Notes under the pieces: generated by a model
Database searches by the model: none
Told to the model about the DNA's origin: nothing
What the model saw: the letters and a program-made list of their open reading frames with translations, nothing else
Part shown: positions 43,701-56,200 of the stretch, piece by piece
Position numbering within the stretch: position 1 is the first letter of the stretch
How the letters are laid out: the number at the start of each line of letters is the position of its first letter
Translations under genes and position numbers: made by a program
Source: Opisthorchis felineus
Taxonomy: Eukaryota; Platyhelminthes; Trematoda; Opisthorchiida; Opisthorchiidae
Reading direction: 5' to 3'
DNA length: 64,000 bases
NCBI GenBank assembly: GCA_004794785.1
Contig: SJOL01006586.1
Span: 1,101,221-1,165,220, forward strand

Positions 43701-46700
43701 ATGCATTTGTTGCTTTCACTGTTGTCTTAGTCCAGTTTGTTGCGTGTACCATCGAAATCAGTGGTTTCTCCAACTCTTGTCTGGATTATTATTTCTCACT
43801 GTGAACTGAAGTTGCGCTCTCTCCACTTTTTGTATCCTTCATCAGGTGCTACTTGGTTGGTTGGTGATCGGCTGTATTCGCACCTGCCGCCCGAAGTGAT
43901 CAATTTTCGTCTCTTTAGCGCCACATGTAGTGCAAATCGATCTGTATCGAGCTATGAAGGCCCAAGCATGGATCTTCCTTTGTCACTCCTTGAGGAACGC
44001 GTTTGTGGTTGGTGGTCAGAGTATGTCCATCTAATTCACAACTCCAACATCCGATTTCCACCTTCTTTGCTCTCTCCTTAGCACTGTATTTGTTATGTCA
44101 CCAAATGCGGTCAGTAGGGGACTTGGCAGATTTATTGTTTACCTGCTGATGGGATCATTTAGCTTTGTGGCTCGGACTGTGCTATTTGAACCACATCTAT
44201 ACTGCTGGCTGAACATAGAAGTGTATTGCGGCGGCTCCCAGCCATTTCGTTTCGCGACCTCTCTTTGCAATTGTTAAGTGGTTGACTACCCCGCCCTTCT
44301 GGCCAGTTTTTTACCCTGGTAGTTCACCACTCCGTTAGTTCGGCACTCGATGAAATTGTCATTCAGTGTTCTGGTCCCCTTGATATCAGACATAGACGTG
44401 AGAGTTGCTAGATTTTTCATTCCACCGATCTGTGGGTTCTTCGTGTGCATTTTACCCATTATTTTGCCACCCAGATTTCGCAGCACAACATTCAGTTATT
44501 CGAACGGGTGACTTACTTGGCACTGCCTTATGATACTCTTGTGTATTTCTGTCGCGTCATGGCCCGAATGAGTGACTTCATAATGTTCTGTCCGATGGTT
44601 GCATCACAATGATTGTTTTGGCCGGTTGGGTATGGTTGTGTGATTGTGGCTGTACCATAAATGCTATCTCTGGCGTTTCTTGTTATGCTGAACTTACATT
44701 AATTTGGACCTGGACACTCGAGGTGACGTTAACCAGCCGTCGTTTGCCGAGGCCTTGTCTTGAACCAGTTAATCATGTCAGAAACCCAGTCCCGCACAAA
44801 TGCGCAGATGCAATCTTCGGGGCAAATCCGAAAGTTGATGGGGTTGGGCATAGTTAGACATCAAGACTGTGGCAGCAGAGGATTAGGCAGATGATTTCAG
44901 AATTCCCCATGTACTTAATAATTCGATATTTCGGAACACTGGGATTGCAAACTCAGTCTCCTGGACCCCCAGATCAGGGCTGAAACAGTTGTGGCGACTT
45001 CATTAAGTTTTGTTTGACAACTGGTTAAATTATACTAAGTACTGAACGTTTTCATTTGCGATGAGTTCCTGAACGAGGTAGTTATTGTGGGAGATAGACT
45101 ACATTCACTTCGAAATTTCGACGACAGACTCAAATATGAATAGTACTAGTGTAGAGTAGGAATATGTTGACCGACATGGGGTACAAGTAAACCATCCAGA
45201 AAGTCAAGCTACTTATAGATTTTTTCAGATATGTCTTAGATTTAGCAAGAAACCGCAATCATCACTGTTTACACTGATGCTTCACTGCTGTATAAGCCCA
45301 AAATTCACTTAATTGTGTTGAAAGGCTTAAAGTCAAAAAAAGGAGAAGAGTGGATGAAGATAGGATGTGGGGATAACCTACTGCAAGCATTCTGAGATGC
45401 GTACACCTCCAAGCGCTCAATCAGACAATCTGGAAAGAAACTGAAAGCACGAATGCCACTGACATCGATTAGCCACCATTTATTGCAATGTCTCCAGCCA
45501 AGCGCTGTGGAGGGGTCACGCGGACTCTATCCTAGAAAGCGGACCATATCAACAACACCTGAACTCTTCGTAATCTCTTTCACGCTGTTCCCAAGTCACG
45601 CTCTTCGCCTTCCAGTTTGCACCACTCTGAGCGAGTCAAAGAGAAAAAGCCGCTTGTTGTCTTGTGTGTAACCATGTAGACCGACTTCCCGGGTTTGAAA
45701 ACACTTCGAGGCGTTTTGGACTGTTGCCGAATTCGGGCGTAGAGAAGCTGTAGCTGAGCCTGATGCATGGTGAACAAAGCTGTCAGTCCTAGTGCTGGGA
45801 CCTGTGGAGAGTATTCCAATTGGGATGGGAGTAAAGCAGCAGAGGGGATGCGTGAAAGTGTAAGAAGGGAGGCATCAGTGGTGGCATGATAGGGTAGAAT
45901 TGCTATTCCAACCAACCGGCCAACACACGTGACAAGCTTCATCATTTGTGATTGACCTACATCGTGTAGCCATACTGTTGCTCAAACTCTGAATGGTTTC
46001 AGCCTCGAATTTCTGAAAATTATCGTTACATCACAGCCTTCGTCTCATGACAGGATTATCAGCATAAACCGTTATCGACAGGGGATTCCTGTCATGTTGG
46101 TCTGTTTGAATCCAGACTCTGAGTGGGCCAACCATGAAGTCGTGAAAGCGTAACCAGTTTGATGATTTATGTTAAATCTGTCGGTCTACTGCGATTTTGA
46201 ATGATCCTGGATCCCAGTCAGCATCTTGAAGTTGAATGGAAAAAAGTAATCAGTCAAGACCCTGATATGTGAATTGACCCTTCGCTTCATTTCCAGGATT
46301 GCCAGTTGAATTTCTCGTTTCAACCATACCTCATCCCATACAACGACAGTCGTGATTACAAGCTTGATGACTGAATCTGCTCTTTCTCTTGAACCATCTC
46401 AGCAATATATCAGTTCACGAAGATTGCCCGAATAGGACTATTTTTCATTTTGTCCGTCCAGAGTTCTGACTGGTGTTGTTCGCGATCCAATCCGTTCTCT
46501 TCTGAAACGGCAAGTTTATGCTGATTTCTTTCTCGCCCTCCTTCCTATAAATTAAAAGGAAGATCGTTCTGTAATTGTGTTGTTCAATCATCATATCATG
46601 CTTGTCATGTTGTTTACGTGGCCTGTTGATGGAGCCCTTCGAGAGCTCTTGTTACTCCGTTGCTGCGACGAACATCTGGACTTAGGTTTTCTGCACGCGG

Positions 46701-49700
46701 ATTCCGATACAAGCCGAAACACGTTATAACGGCCTTCCGGTTTTAGTCCTAGAGATGTTCATGAGTTTATTTAAACGATCCACAGGACCTGAGATGTGGG
46801 CACTTCCAGAGCCGTTGCGGTTTGCGGTTTGTATTCTCCACGCTTTTAGTGACCAATTGTTAGGTGTACCATACATATCAGTTTCATGGAATATAATGTT
46901 TACTACTTTCTCAAATTGACCTTGGGGAAAAAACGCTCGTGTCAAGGGGCGATTCGGGAGGCACGCACCTTTTTCTAAAGTGGGTAACCCCCTCCCACCG
47001 AGCAAACAATTCTTTTAGAACTGAGGCGAAAGCACTTTCCGGCTCTAGAAATGACCGATTTACTCACCAAAAAACTGCAACAAAACTGTCTTGTGACATC
47101 AATTCAGCTTCATTGATGCCTTTTAAACAGATTGACACAAGCACAGCTTATTAGTCAATTCACCTCATCACCAAATTGTTCTTGAGTGAACTTGACTTGA
47201 CTCAGCCGATAGGTTATTAATTAATCGCATATTTCACTATTCGTTTACTGTTTCATGGTTGCGGTTTGAAGGGCATAAAATTGAAGGATAAGATAAAGTA
47301 TCGCGCAATATCACCTTTTAACTACCATTGCTTTTGCTGTTATGCACGCGACAAATAATCGTGTTTGCTGGTTTTTACTCAAAATTAGTTAGATGGAGAA
47401 CCCTTCTGGCTCTAAGTGACGTGGCTATCGCCATTTATCATGTGACGTTATAGTTGTCATTTGCTGATCCACAGGAGTTTTGCATTTCTGGATAATTCAT
47501 TTTAGATGAACCGGAAGCTGTTTGAAACGCCGAAATAGAAATATAATTGCTGCCCTTAGTGCAAAAGCCATGTGGTACGGTTTTTGTCGGGCAAATTCCG
47601 ACGAGAAGCCACCCGTATTGATGAAAAATTTCGTGACTCCCCGAAGAAGAAGAACCGTGTTTTCTCGTGAAGGCGATTCGTCCATTTGCGAGTCTTTTGT
47701 ATTGGATGGCATGGGGTTACAAGGCTTTAAATCGCCGGATTTCTATTTTTTTCCTGAGTTGCTGGGTAGACTCGCTGCCCGTATTTCTTGTGCGGCCGTT
47801 CATCGTGAACTCTGTTCTTTACGAGCGAATCGAGCTCGAGGCTAACTTTGTCAGTGCCACTTCACACATTCGCATAATTCTTTTTGTTTTTTGTCACCGC
47901 AGCATTTCCCCATGCATTTATTTGCATTTATTCTAGATCCCTTGTGCTTTGTCGTTCTACGATCACAAAGTCAATGTCCCATGCCCCCAACCTCAATTCC
48001 CTGGTCTCCATTCGTGCTTCTATTTTACCCATGATCACTAACTGGCAGAAACAGGGCAGCTGTCCTGCACAAACTAGTTCAACGACCAATTCAAGCATAG
48101 GCACCTCACAAGATGGCTGTCCTCCTGACCCGAGTTCTGTAGAGTTCACGATGGGGCATCTTCACATTGGCGAATCTGTATTACACAGGGCGGTGGATCT
48201 ATGGAGTGAATTGTTTGCTGAACCGTTTCTGACACACATCGCAGTGAGTGGTTAGTTGAGGAACAAATTTCCTTTTGAATTTTCAACCTTCATAATTATT
48301 TGTATTGTGGCAGCATTTTCTAGGTATCAGAGAGAGAGAGAGAGAGAGAGAGAGTAGTCCATGAGAATTCGAGGCGCTTATTCCAATATAATTTTGGCGG
48401 AAGATTCGACCGCAATTTGTTCGACCAAAATCTAGGCAACCGCTGACTTCATTTTAGGCCAGTTCAGCTGTTTTTGCGGCAAGTTGAGCACATCGTATGA
48501 TGTGTCTGTCAAGGCATTTTGTGAGCACACATCTGGGAATAGGTAGCTAAATTTTGCCAATGCTGATCAATGGGACCCAGAAGGGCGCAAATATCCCACA
48601 GCATTCAACTTGACAGGAGTCTCTTTCATTCTACTTTGCCTCGTCATGACTTGTCCTCCGTGAACATTTCGCTAACAAGGCTTTGGAGTGGAAGAGAAGG
48701 CCCAATTTGGTATACGATGGTCCGGCATGCGTAGTACATACCCATACCGCTTTAGCCTAATAGGCTTAATCTGCTGATCTGACGAATTGGACTCATTGCT
48801 GCGTACTCGCACATTACGTAGCACATTACGCAGCCATCTAACGCCCGCTATGCCACAAGGACATCAGTGATAGAATATCTGAAGATATTTGAGGTCTTGA
48901 AATCGCAGAGACCAAGTTTCACAGCCACGGACTAGAACTGCTTACGCAGTGGTCTTAGAGACACGACTCTTTAACTTCAGTAATGTTCGTTTTTGACGCT
49001 AAAAATAGTGCAGTATGGCGAGTATTACTCATGCCTTGGTGATGCTGCACTGACTTCATCTGTCATAGTGCAGTCACGATTTGTGCAACTGCTGTGAGAA
49101 GAAGAACAAAGTGAAGTTCCTTATTCTGAAGTATCACAGGCGTACATGGGAGTGGGAAATGTTGAAGGTGCAAACTGCATACCGAAATAGAAATCACTTC
49201 CGATATCTTGTTTGGAGTAGTTTGTGTGGGCGCATGATCTTCAAGTACCAGAACAATATCATCCACATGATCTAAGTCTGCCATTGTTTCTTCATATGTA
49301 ATTTCGTCACCCATATTCGTGGTCCTTCGGAGAGTGTACTTCATGACGGTGCCGTTGACAAAATTGAACAAAATGAGGAGAGGGGACATTCCTGACGAGC
49401 CCTACTAGTTTTGGGGAAACTTGGACACTTCATTCTAAATCCTAACCCGACCAGAAGTATGGGAATAAACAGCCTGAGGACTATTAACAAACCTCGATGG
49501 TATTCCTCCTCGACCAGTTAAATGTAGAAGTCCCAACCTATCCATAGAGCCCTGGACTTCGAGGAATCCTTCGATTCCCTGGATATGTTGAAACTTCCAC
49601 ATAAACTCGGCCAACGAGCAGTGCTCTCAAGCTTTGTTGATGTTCCTCCCGCTGTTTATTCCCATTCTCCGGGACGTGGTAGGAGTTACAACGAACTATC

Positions 49701-50219
49701 CAAAAGTTTTCCCAAACTATTGGGGTTCGCCATGTATCCTCTCTCGAGCTTTGTTCAAGTTTGTCGTTGATACCATCGTAGGATGTACCATCCAAGGTCT
49801 GCATTTTTTCCAAGAAGACAACATTGGATCACAGTGAGGTCGATGATGTTTATTTAATTTTGTGGGTACTGCTTCTGAGGAATTCTATGATTGTCCTCTC
49901 ATTCAGAGTTTTCGTCCGAAATGCTGTGACCTATCTTTAGCAATCCCGAATTACTCGTGTTTTCCCTGGTATCTAGACAGATGAAGCTTGATATCACAGA
50001 TGACGGTGAATGTGTTCAAGGCATTGACAGTGTAATGATTTTAACTTGTCCTACATGCCATCTCGGTGAGACTGTTACTGTCAGTAATTAATCGCTCTCA
50101 TTGAATAATTTCCTAAGAACATTAAGGATAGGTGACTTGATTGCTCCTCCTTGTGATAGTAAAACACCATATACGTTGCTTACAGCGCACCTCAGCCACC
50201 TATCCTTGTTGCTTCCGAA

Positions 50220-50271
<52 letters not shown>

Positions 50272-53200
50272 TGATGTAGGAGGATGTTTGAATCAATGGT
50301 AATCGTGATCGTTATTTCTTATAGTCTTCTTATTTGTGATACCTGTTTTCCCCGGTCCGTAGCAACTTGTTGAAACGAAAATTCATGATTTCTGGTGCCG
50401 TTGGACCTCCGAAGTTGAGACGCTTGTCTCACAACTTTCAGGAAGGGGCGAGCCAGCATTGTCATTTGAAAAATCAGTAAGTTATCTCTCAGAAGTGCAT
50501 CATTAAATGAACTTAGTCTCGCTAGATTTCGCTATAGACATTTTTCTTTCGAACAGTTGCTAGCTAATGGGATGGGTTTCGCCGATCACTGAGTTTCTAT
50601 ACAAGAACTGTTTGGGAGGATCTGTTTTCGTTATCTGTGCAGGTGCTTGCTGACAATGCTTCGAAGATTTCTCTCGGTTACTCGCGGCACCCAGACTCTT
50701 GATCAAGGTCATATGGTGAATACTGTTTGAGGAGATATAACTGCAACACTGGATTTCTGTTGTCTATAAACTTCCTGAGGTGTACCGAAATAGCAGCCCT
50801 ACAAAAAGCGCTACCTTAACAGCCTTTCCGGGACATCAATGCGACCGATCCTTCAACAAATAAAAAGAGTTCATCTCATTTAAGTGGCTATATTCTACTG
50901 GACATCTAACTGAATCCAGTATTCATACGTCAGGCTGCAGGTTTTGGTGTTTGTGGGTGTTGTTCACTTCCCAAGTTTTACTCCCTCACGCCATCCCGGT
51001 ATAACCGGTTATACACCACATCTTTTTCGCCGTGTATGTCGGTCCTTGTGAGTGAGCCTTTTCGTACTGACACGGCACGGGGGCGAGTCTCACGCATAAT
51101 GTTTTCCTCGGATAATTGGTGTGAAGAATAATCTTGCTTTACGTGAAACTGACTTAGATCCCGCGTTATGTATTGGTTTTGGAAGTTATGGTGCCTAAAT
51201 TCACAGCCAGTGGGTAATAAAATTAGGACTCGTCTGTTAGTCAAACGGGAGGTTCCATGGAGGCCCATGGAGTTTTGTGGCGAAAACTGTTTATCTGTTT
51301 TTCCATTACAAAGAGCACTGCGTTTCCCATGCAAATGCTGCGATGACGACACAGATCGAACGTAATTGTACACCGGCGTTCGTTGTTCGAAAGCCGTCAG
51401 TTGTGGCGTATTTCATTGGTCCACCACTGCATTGCGGTGTATGCCCATGTTTTATGAACTTCCTGTTTTGTTTTAAATCGAACGAAGTACGTTTTGTTTA
51501 TTTAATTTAGAACCCACAAAGACAAATCATCTCCAATGAGTTGAGTTTTGTTTGGTCTGACATCAAACCAGATGTCTTGCTCACCGAACAACTTAGTTAC
51601 CCAACCAGGATCGGCAGTACGAAAGATTGTAAGAAACGTACTGACATGGTAACCAAGTCGGAAAACGGAGCAGGGTTGCATCCGGCGGCCACCAGCCTTA
51701 CTCGCATCTTGCGACCGGAGAATATCGGTCTCATCGTATTTTGTTACCTCACCGATCGGTCGATCCCAGCTGCTGTTTGTGTACCACATGATCAATCGGA
51801 AACAGTCTGCGCTCCCCCACCACATTTACTGGTGTTCCTTCAACGGTTGGTCTTTGATAATTCATCCTCATCAACGATTGACTTGCCACTTCCGTCTGCA
51901 TCATACACAGGCTCAAGCTCAGGTAATCGACGATCTCCGGATATCAATCAGTTGGCTTCAAGACTTTCTCTCTTACCTTCATCCCTGCAAAAGTAAGTAA
52001 GCTTTGGAATACACTAATTCTTGTTTCGGATTTCTCCGGTCGATCGCTCTTGAGTTCCGAAAGTTTTGTTAACCTTTCGCTTTTCAAAAGGACTCATAAT
52101 TTGTTGACCTGTGCATGTGGTTGGCCCTAGTACGGGCATATGCTGCTCCATCTAGGTTTGTTTGCTTCGACGACACCTGAAAGAAGTATTCGGAGATTTC
52201 CTTCAAAAACCTACTCAGTTAAGTTATTAGAAACTACTGGTGCTATTCTCATACCTCAAATCCAAATACGTTATACCACACTGCTTTCCAAACCTTTGTA
52301 TGAATCAGAAACCTGGCAGCTGTAAAAAACAGGTCCTAGATCCAACAAACATTGTTTCCATTATTGTTCTCCAGGTTTGAGATAGCTTAGTAACCGGAAG
52401 ATCGGTGGTCCGAACCCAACCTCAGTATCTCGATGGCTGTTGTACTGGCATGGGCAACCTGATAGTATCTCAGCCTTCGAGCTTCCTTCGGTGGCACGAT
52501 AGCTATGCATCGAAATGATGTTACAGTTGAACGATTATCACCCCATATTTATACAGTTGCAGGTATAAGGATATGTAAATATATAAGTCACAGAGTAGTA
52601 AAGTATACCCAGAAGCACAACCCAGTAGGTCAGCACGGGATTAAACAACAGAGTCGAAGATCACTAGTGGAATGAATTCGGGATGCGGACGGGTATGTTG
52701 ACGTGGATTGATGTATACGTGTGAACTTGCAGTGGATGGGCGAGATGGATCAATGGTTAGTGCGAGATTCCTCAGTGGTTAGAGCGCGGGTTTACTGGCC
52801 GAAAGTTCCATGGTTCGAACCCGACCTCTGCCTCCCGACTTCCCCTGTCGAGTCTTGGGCAACCTGGCAGTATCCCAGCCCTCGTGCTTCCTTCGGGTGG
52901 CATGTCAGTTAGGCACCGAAAGGGTGCTAGAGCTGAACGATTTTCGATTTTTTTTGCGGTTAATGCAACCGCGAAAACTGTGTTATGTGAACAAACCGCT
53001 TTTGAGTTTACAGCACAGGGGCACGTAATCTGATAAGGACTGTTTCAGCCAGACTTAACGCCAAATTGTGTGCGATGATGTTCTGTAAAGTAACTGGAGA
53101 GTGTCAGCAGGGTTTGCTCTGTGGCGTGTCGTTCAGCTGCTTGCCCATGGAGTTACTAAGTTTGGACAGAAAATTCTTCTCCATTCTCTCAACGAACTGC

Positions 53201-56200
53201 CGTGCGCTGTGACCGATATACTCAGCATCACAATTGCATGGAATTAAGGTATCGGCATGTTTTGGGTGTGGCACTTCATATCAAAAAATAAAAATAGTGA
53301 ATTCTTATTCCAGTTACGAAGAGTGGCAGCACGGTGCGTTCTGCTTGTGGATTTGTGGACCCTGCAAAACCGCCTATAGGTGAATGGCTGTCTGCAAAAC
53401 GTCTTTGAAAAACAAATTAAGGTACATGAGCTTCCCTCTTCTGACAGTGGTAAGTGTGAAAAAATCGTTCAGCTGTAACACCCTTCCGGTGCCTAGCTGC
53501 CGTGCCACCCGAAGGAAGCACGAGGGCTGAGATACTACCAGGTTGCCCAAGCCCAGACAAGGAAAGCCGAGATGCAGAGGTCGGGTTTGAACCATGGACA
53601 GAGTGAAGTTCTCTGGAGATCCGTCTTCCTTTAGGGTATTTTCTAACAGGTTGTGAAGATGTGATTTCTATCTATTTCTATCCCATCCCGTGTCATTGAA
53701 AACTTCCTTGGTGGTAGAATTCCAAGACGAGAGCCAGGAACCAATTCATAGGTGATACTGTGAGGATCCAAAACCGACCGTTGAGACGGCTTTTGCCGCC
53801 CACTCGCATTTGCCATGCAAGCAGTTTGGGAGAGAGTGGGTTATGTTTTGCATTCATAGCATCAAAGTTTCATACACCAAACTCAATCGCGTTGATAGGT
53901 GACATCTGGCTGGATAGGGGCCCTTAAATTGACCACAGTGCTTGGTTAGGTTGACAGATCTGCATCAGTCTACAGATACCCAGCGGCGTTCCTTTGGTCA
54001 AGATACTGACACCAATGCTTACTTGTTCCTTCCTGTTCTTTGCTGTTTGGTAGCATGCAACAGAAAATATTGCGTAGTATGTATCCATCGCTAATATTAC
54101 TGATGCAGTGCGCCCCATTTTTAGTTATTCCCTTGAAGTGCATCTCATATTTAAGATCCGCCCAAAAGTGGCTGCCTTCCACTGTAGACCACTTCGGGTA
54201 GATCGTTTCCGTGAAATCGTTGGCCATCTGGCAGTATCTAAGGTTTTCCGCTTCTCTTGGATTCGTAGCACTTGTATACCGAAATCCTACTGCAGTTGAA
54301 CGACTTGATTATCTGGTCACACACAACTGACACAAAAACATTGTTTGGATATAAAACTATATCTAAATGGCTCATCGCTGATTGCCGAGGTGTGGTAGTC
54401 CCCCCTCACACCCTAATAAAGAATGCATTCTGCATTCACGGGCTTTTTACATTATTTTCTGTTGATGTGCCCCGTTCTGCATCCGAGGTTTAACGGTTAA
54501 CTATTTCCCAATAAATCGGTAATTTGTACCGAGGATGTGCAGGTAATATGACTAGCTGGCGCTCCATGGACACCCGTCTATCGCTCCCTTTCATCTGGTT
54601 GGCCCTTCAATTCTTGTTTGTCACTTCCTTTATGCCATCGGGCCAGCTTATTCGCTTCTGAGTGGTTGGTACTCCTCGGCCAGGGACCCGCTGCCTCTGT
54701 TGCTGCTATCGACGTCATTGTACCTGACAAATCAGACGCCAAAAAGTATGGTCCCTGAGAATGAGCGCATACGCGGATATTGACGGAAGGAACGTAAGCA
54801 TGGTGGTGCCCGTGGTGACTACCAACCATACGTCCTGCCACATTGTAAAAGATGGAGCGATGAGTGTGGACACTCACAGGATTTCAGTTGTTTACCTGTA
54901 TAAGTATAATTTGTTGTTCACAATCTACTCGCTTCACAATGGTGTAGCCACGCCACTCGAACATGCTTGCTGTGCATACACTGTTCATGGTTTGTAACCG
55001 TGCACTTCTCTCACTCTTCATTCGATCCATTCCATTCAACCATTTGACCTACTCTGGTGGTGGATGTATCTAGTCTCCTTGCATTTTTTGGAGTAATTTT
55101 CCCTATGCTGGATCTGTTCTCTACCCCGTCCCTCCCAGCCGACAAGGCGAGATCGTACTGTTACAGAGGTTAGTGTACGAATGTCGAGGCGTTTATTTTT
55201 CCAGCGCATCAATTTTGACGCCAGGACGGGTTTGACAGAAACTAAAGTGACTTGTATACAAGACAACTGTAGAGACAGTCTAACTTTGTGGTTTGGGAAC
55301 TCGCCGCCCAGCTGAGAGCCTTAAACGTCTTCAAATGTTGGAACATTGGTTCTTTTCTAGAATAGTGGAAGTTGGTTGGCAACAGTGTGTCCTCAGAAAT
55401 ACTAGGTAACGAATCAGAATAGCTAGAAGGGGAAATAAACTTGTCGGGTTATGGTCAAACCACCATCTACCCAAGAGGCTGTTGTTTTATACTCCACACC
55501 TTTTCTGGTAAAAAAGTTAACGATGGACAAACCATGATATGCCGACGCGAAGTGAAAGCGGTAACAATCCAGCTGTGTCCTATGGGATCTTCGCACCTTT
55601 CTGATCGGAACCCACGTGGTTCTGCACGCGGTTGGAAATCCTACAAAACGTGGTACGTAACCGATCCCAGTAGCGAGCGTGCTGTCATGTTCTAGTCGGA
55701 CGGTCTAGTTGGTCTGCTGTACTCTGAACTCACCAAAGATACTGGATCTATCTTTCTGATGGTGTGTTACTTCAACATGATGCTCAGATGCGTTCACCAT
55801 TATACTATTGGAAGCCTGTTTTCGATCGTTTTTCAGGGGAACTTTGAGCCTTTTCAGTATTCCCCACCCTTTTTCCACTTTTCAGTGTGTTCCCTCCCCA
55901 TGGTGGCGTGCCAGCTAAGTGCCGCTGTTTTTACATGTATGAGGTTGTGATGACCGTCTTTGTTTGTCATCATACTCCTTTCGTAAAAGAATCGTCTACT
56001 AGAGAAGTCAGATCTCTGCTTTCTCCTCAGTGGTCCCTCATAGGGTGTATACTGCTCGTGTTTATATATTCAAGTCAACATTTGAAGTTTCTTATCTCAG
56101 AGCTGGGCACCCTGTCCTGACGAAACAAACTCCTCCGTGATAATGTTGCTCATGTTCCTTCATTATTTTGCATTTTGTGCAGTGTTTGTCAAACCTTCGA

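Noticed and set aside
47522..47845. 107-codon ORF as a COG1 exon ([19 protein letters not shown])
   Set aside because: A weak resemblance to COG1, but it ends without a GT donor, and the following segment at 47,903-48,243 fits the same part of the protein better.
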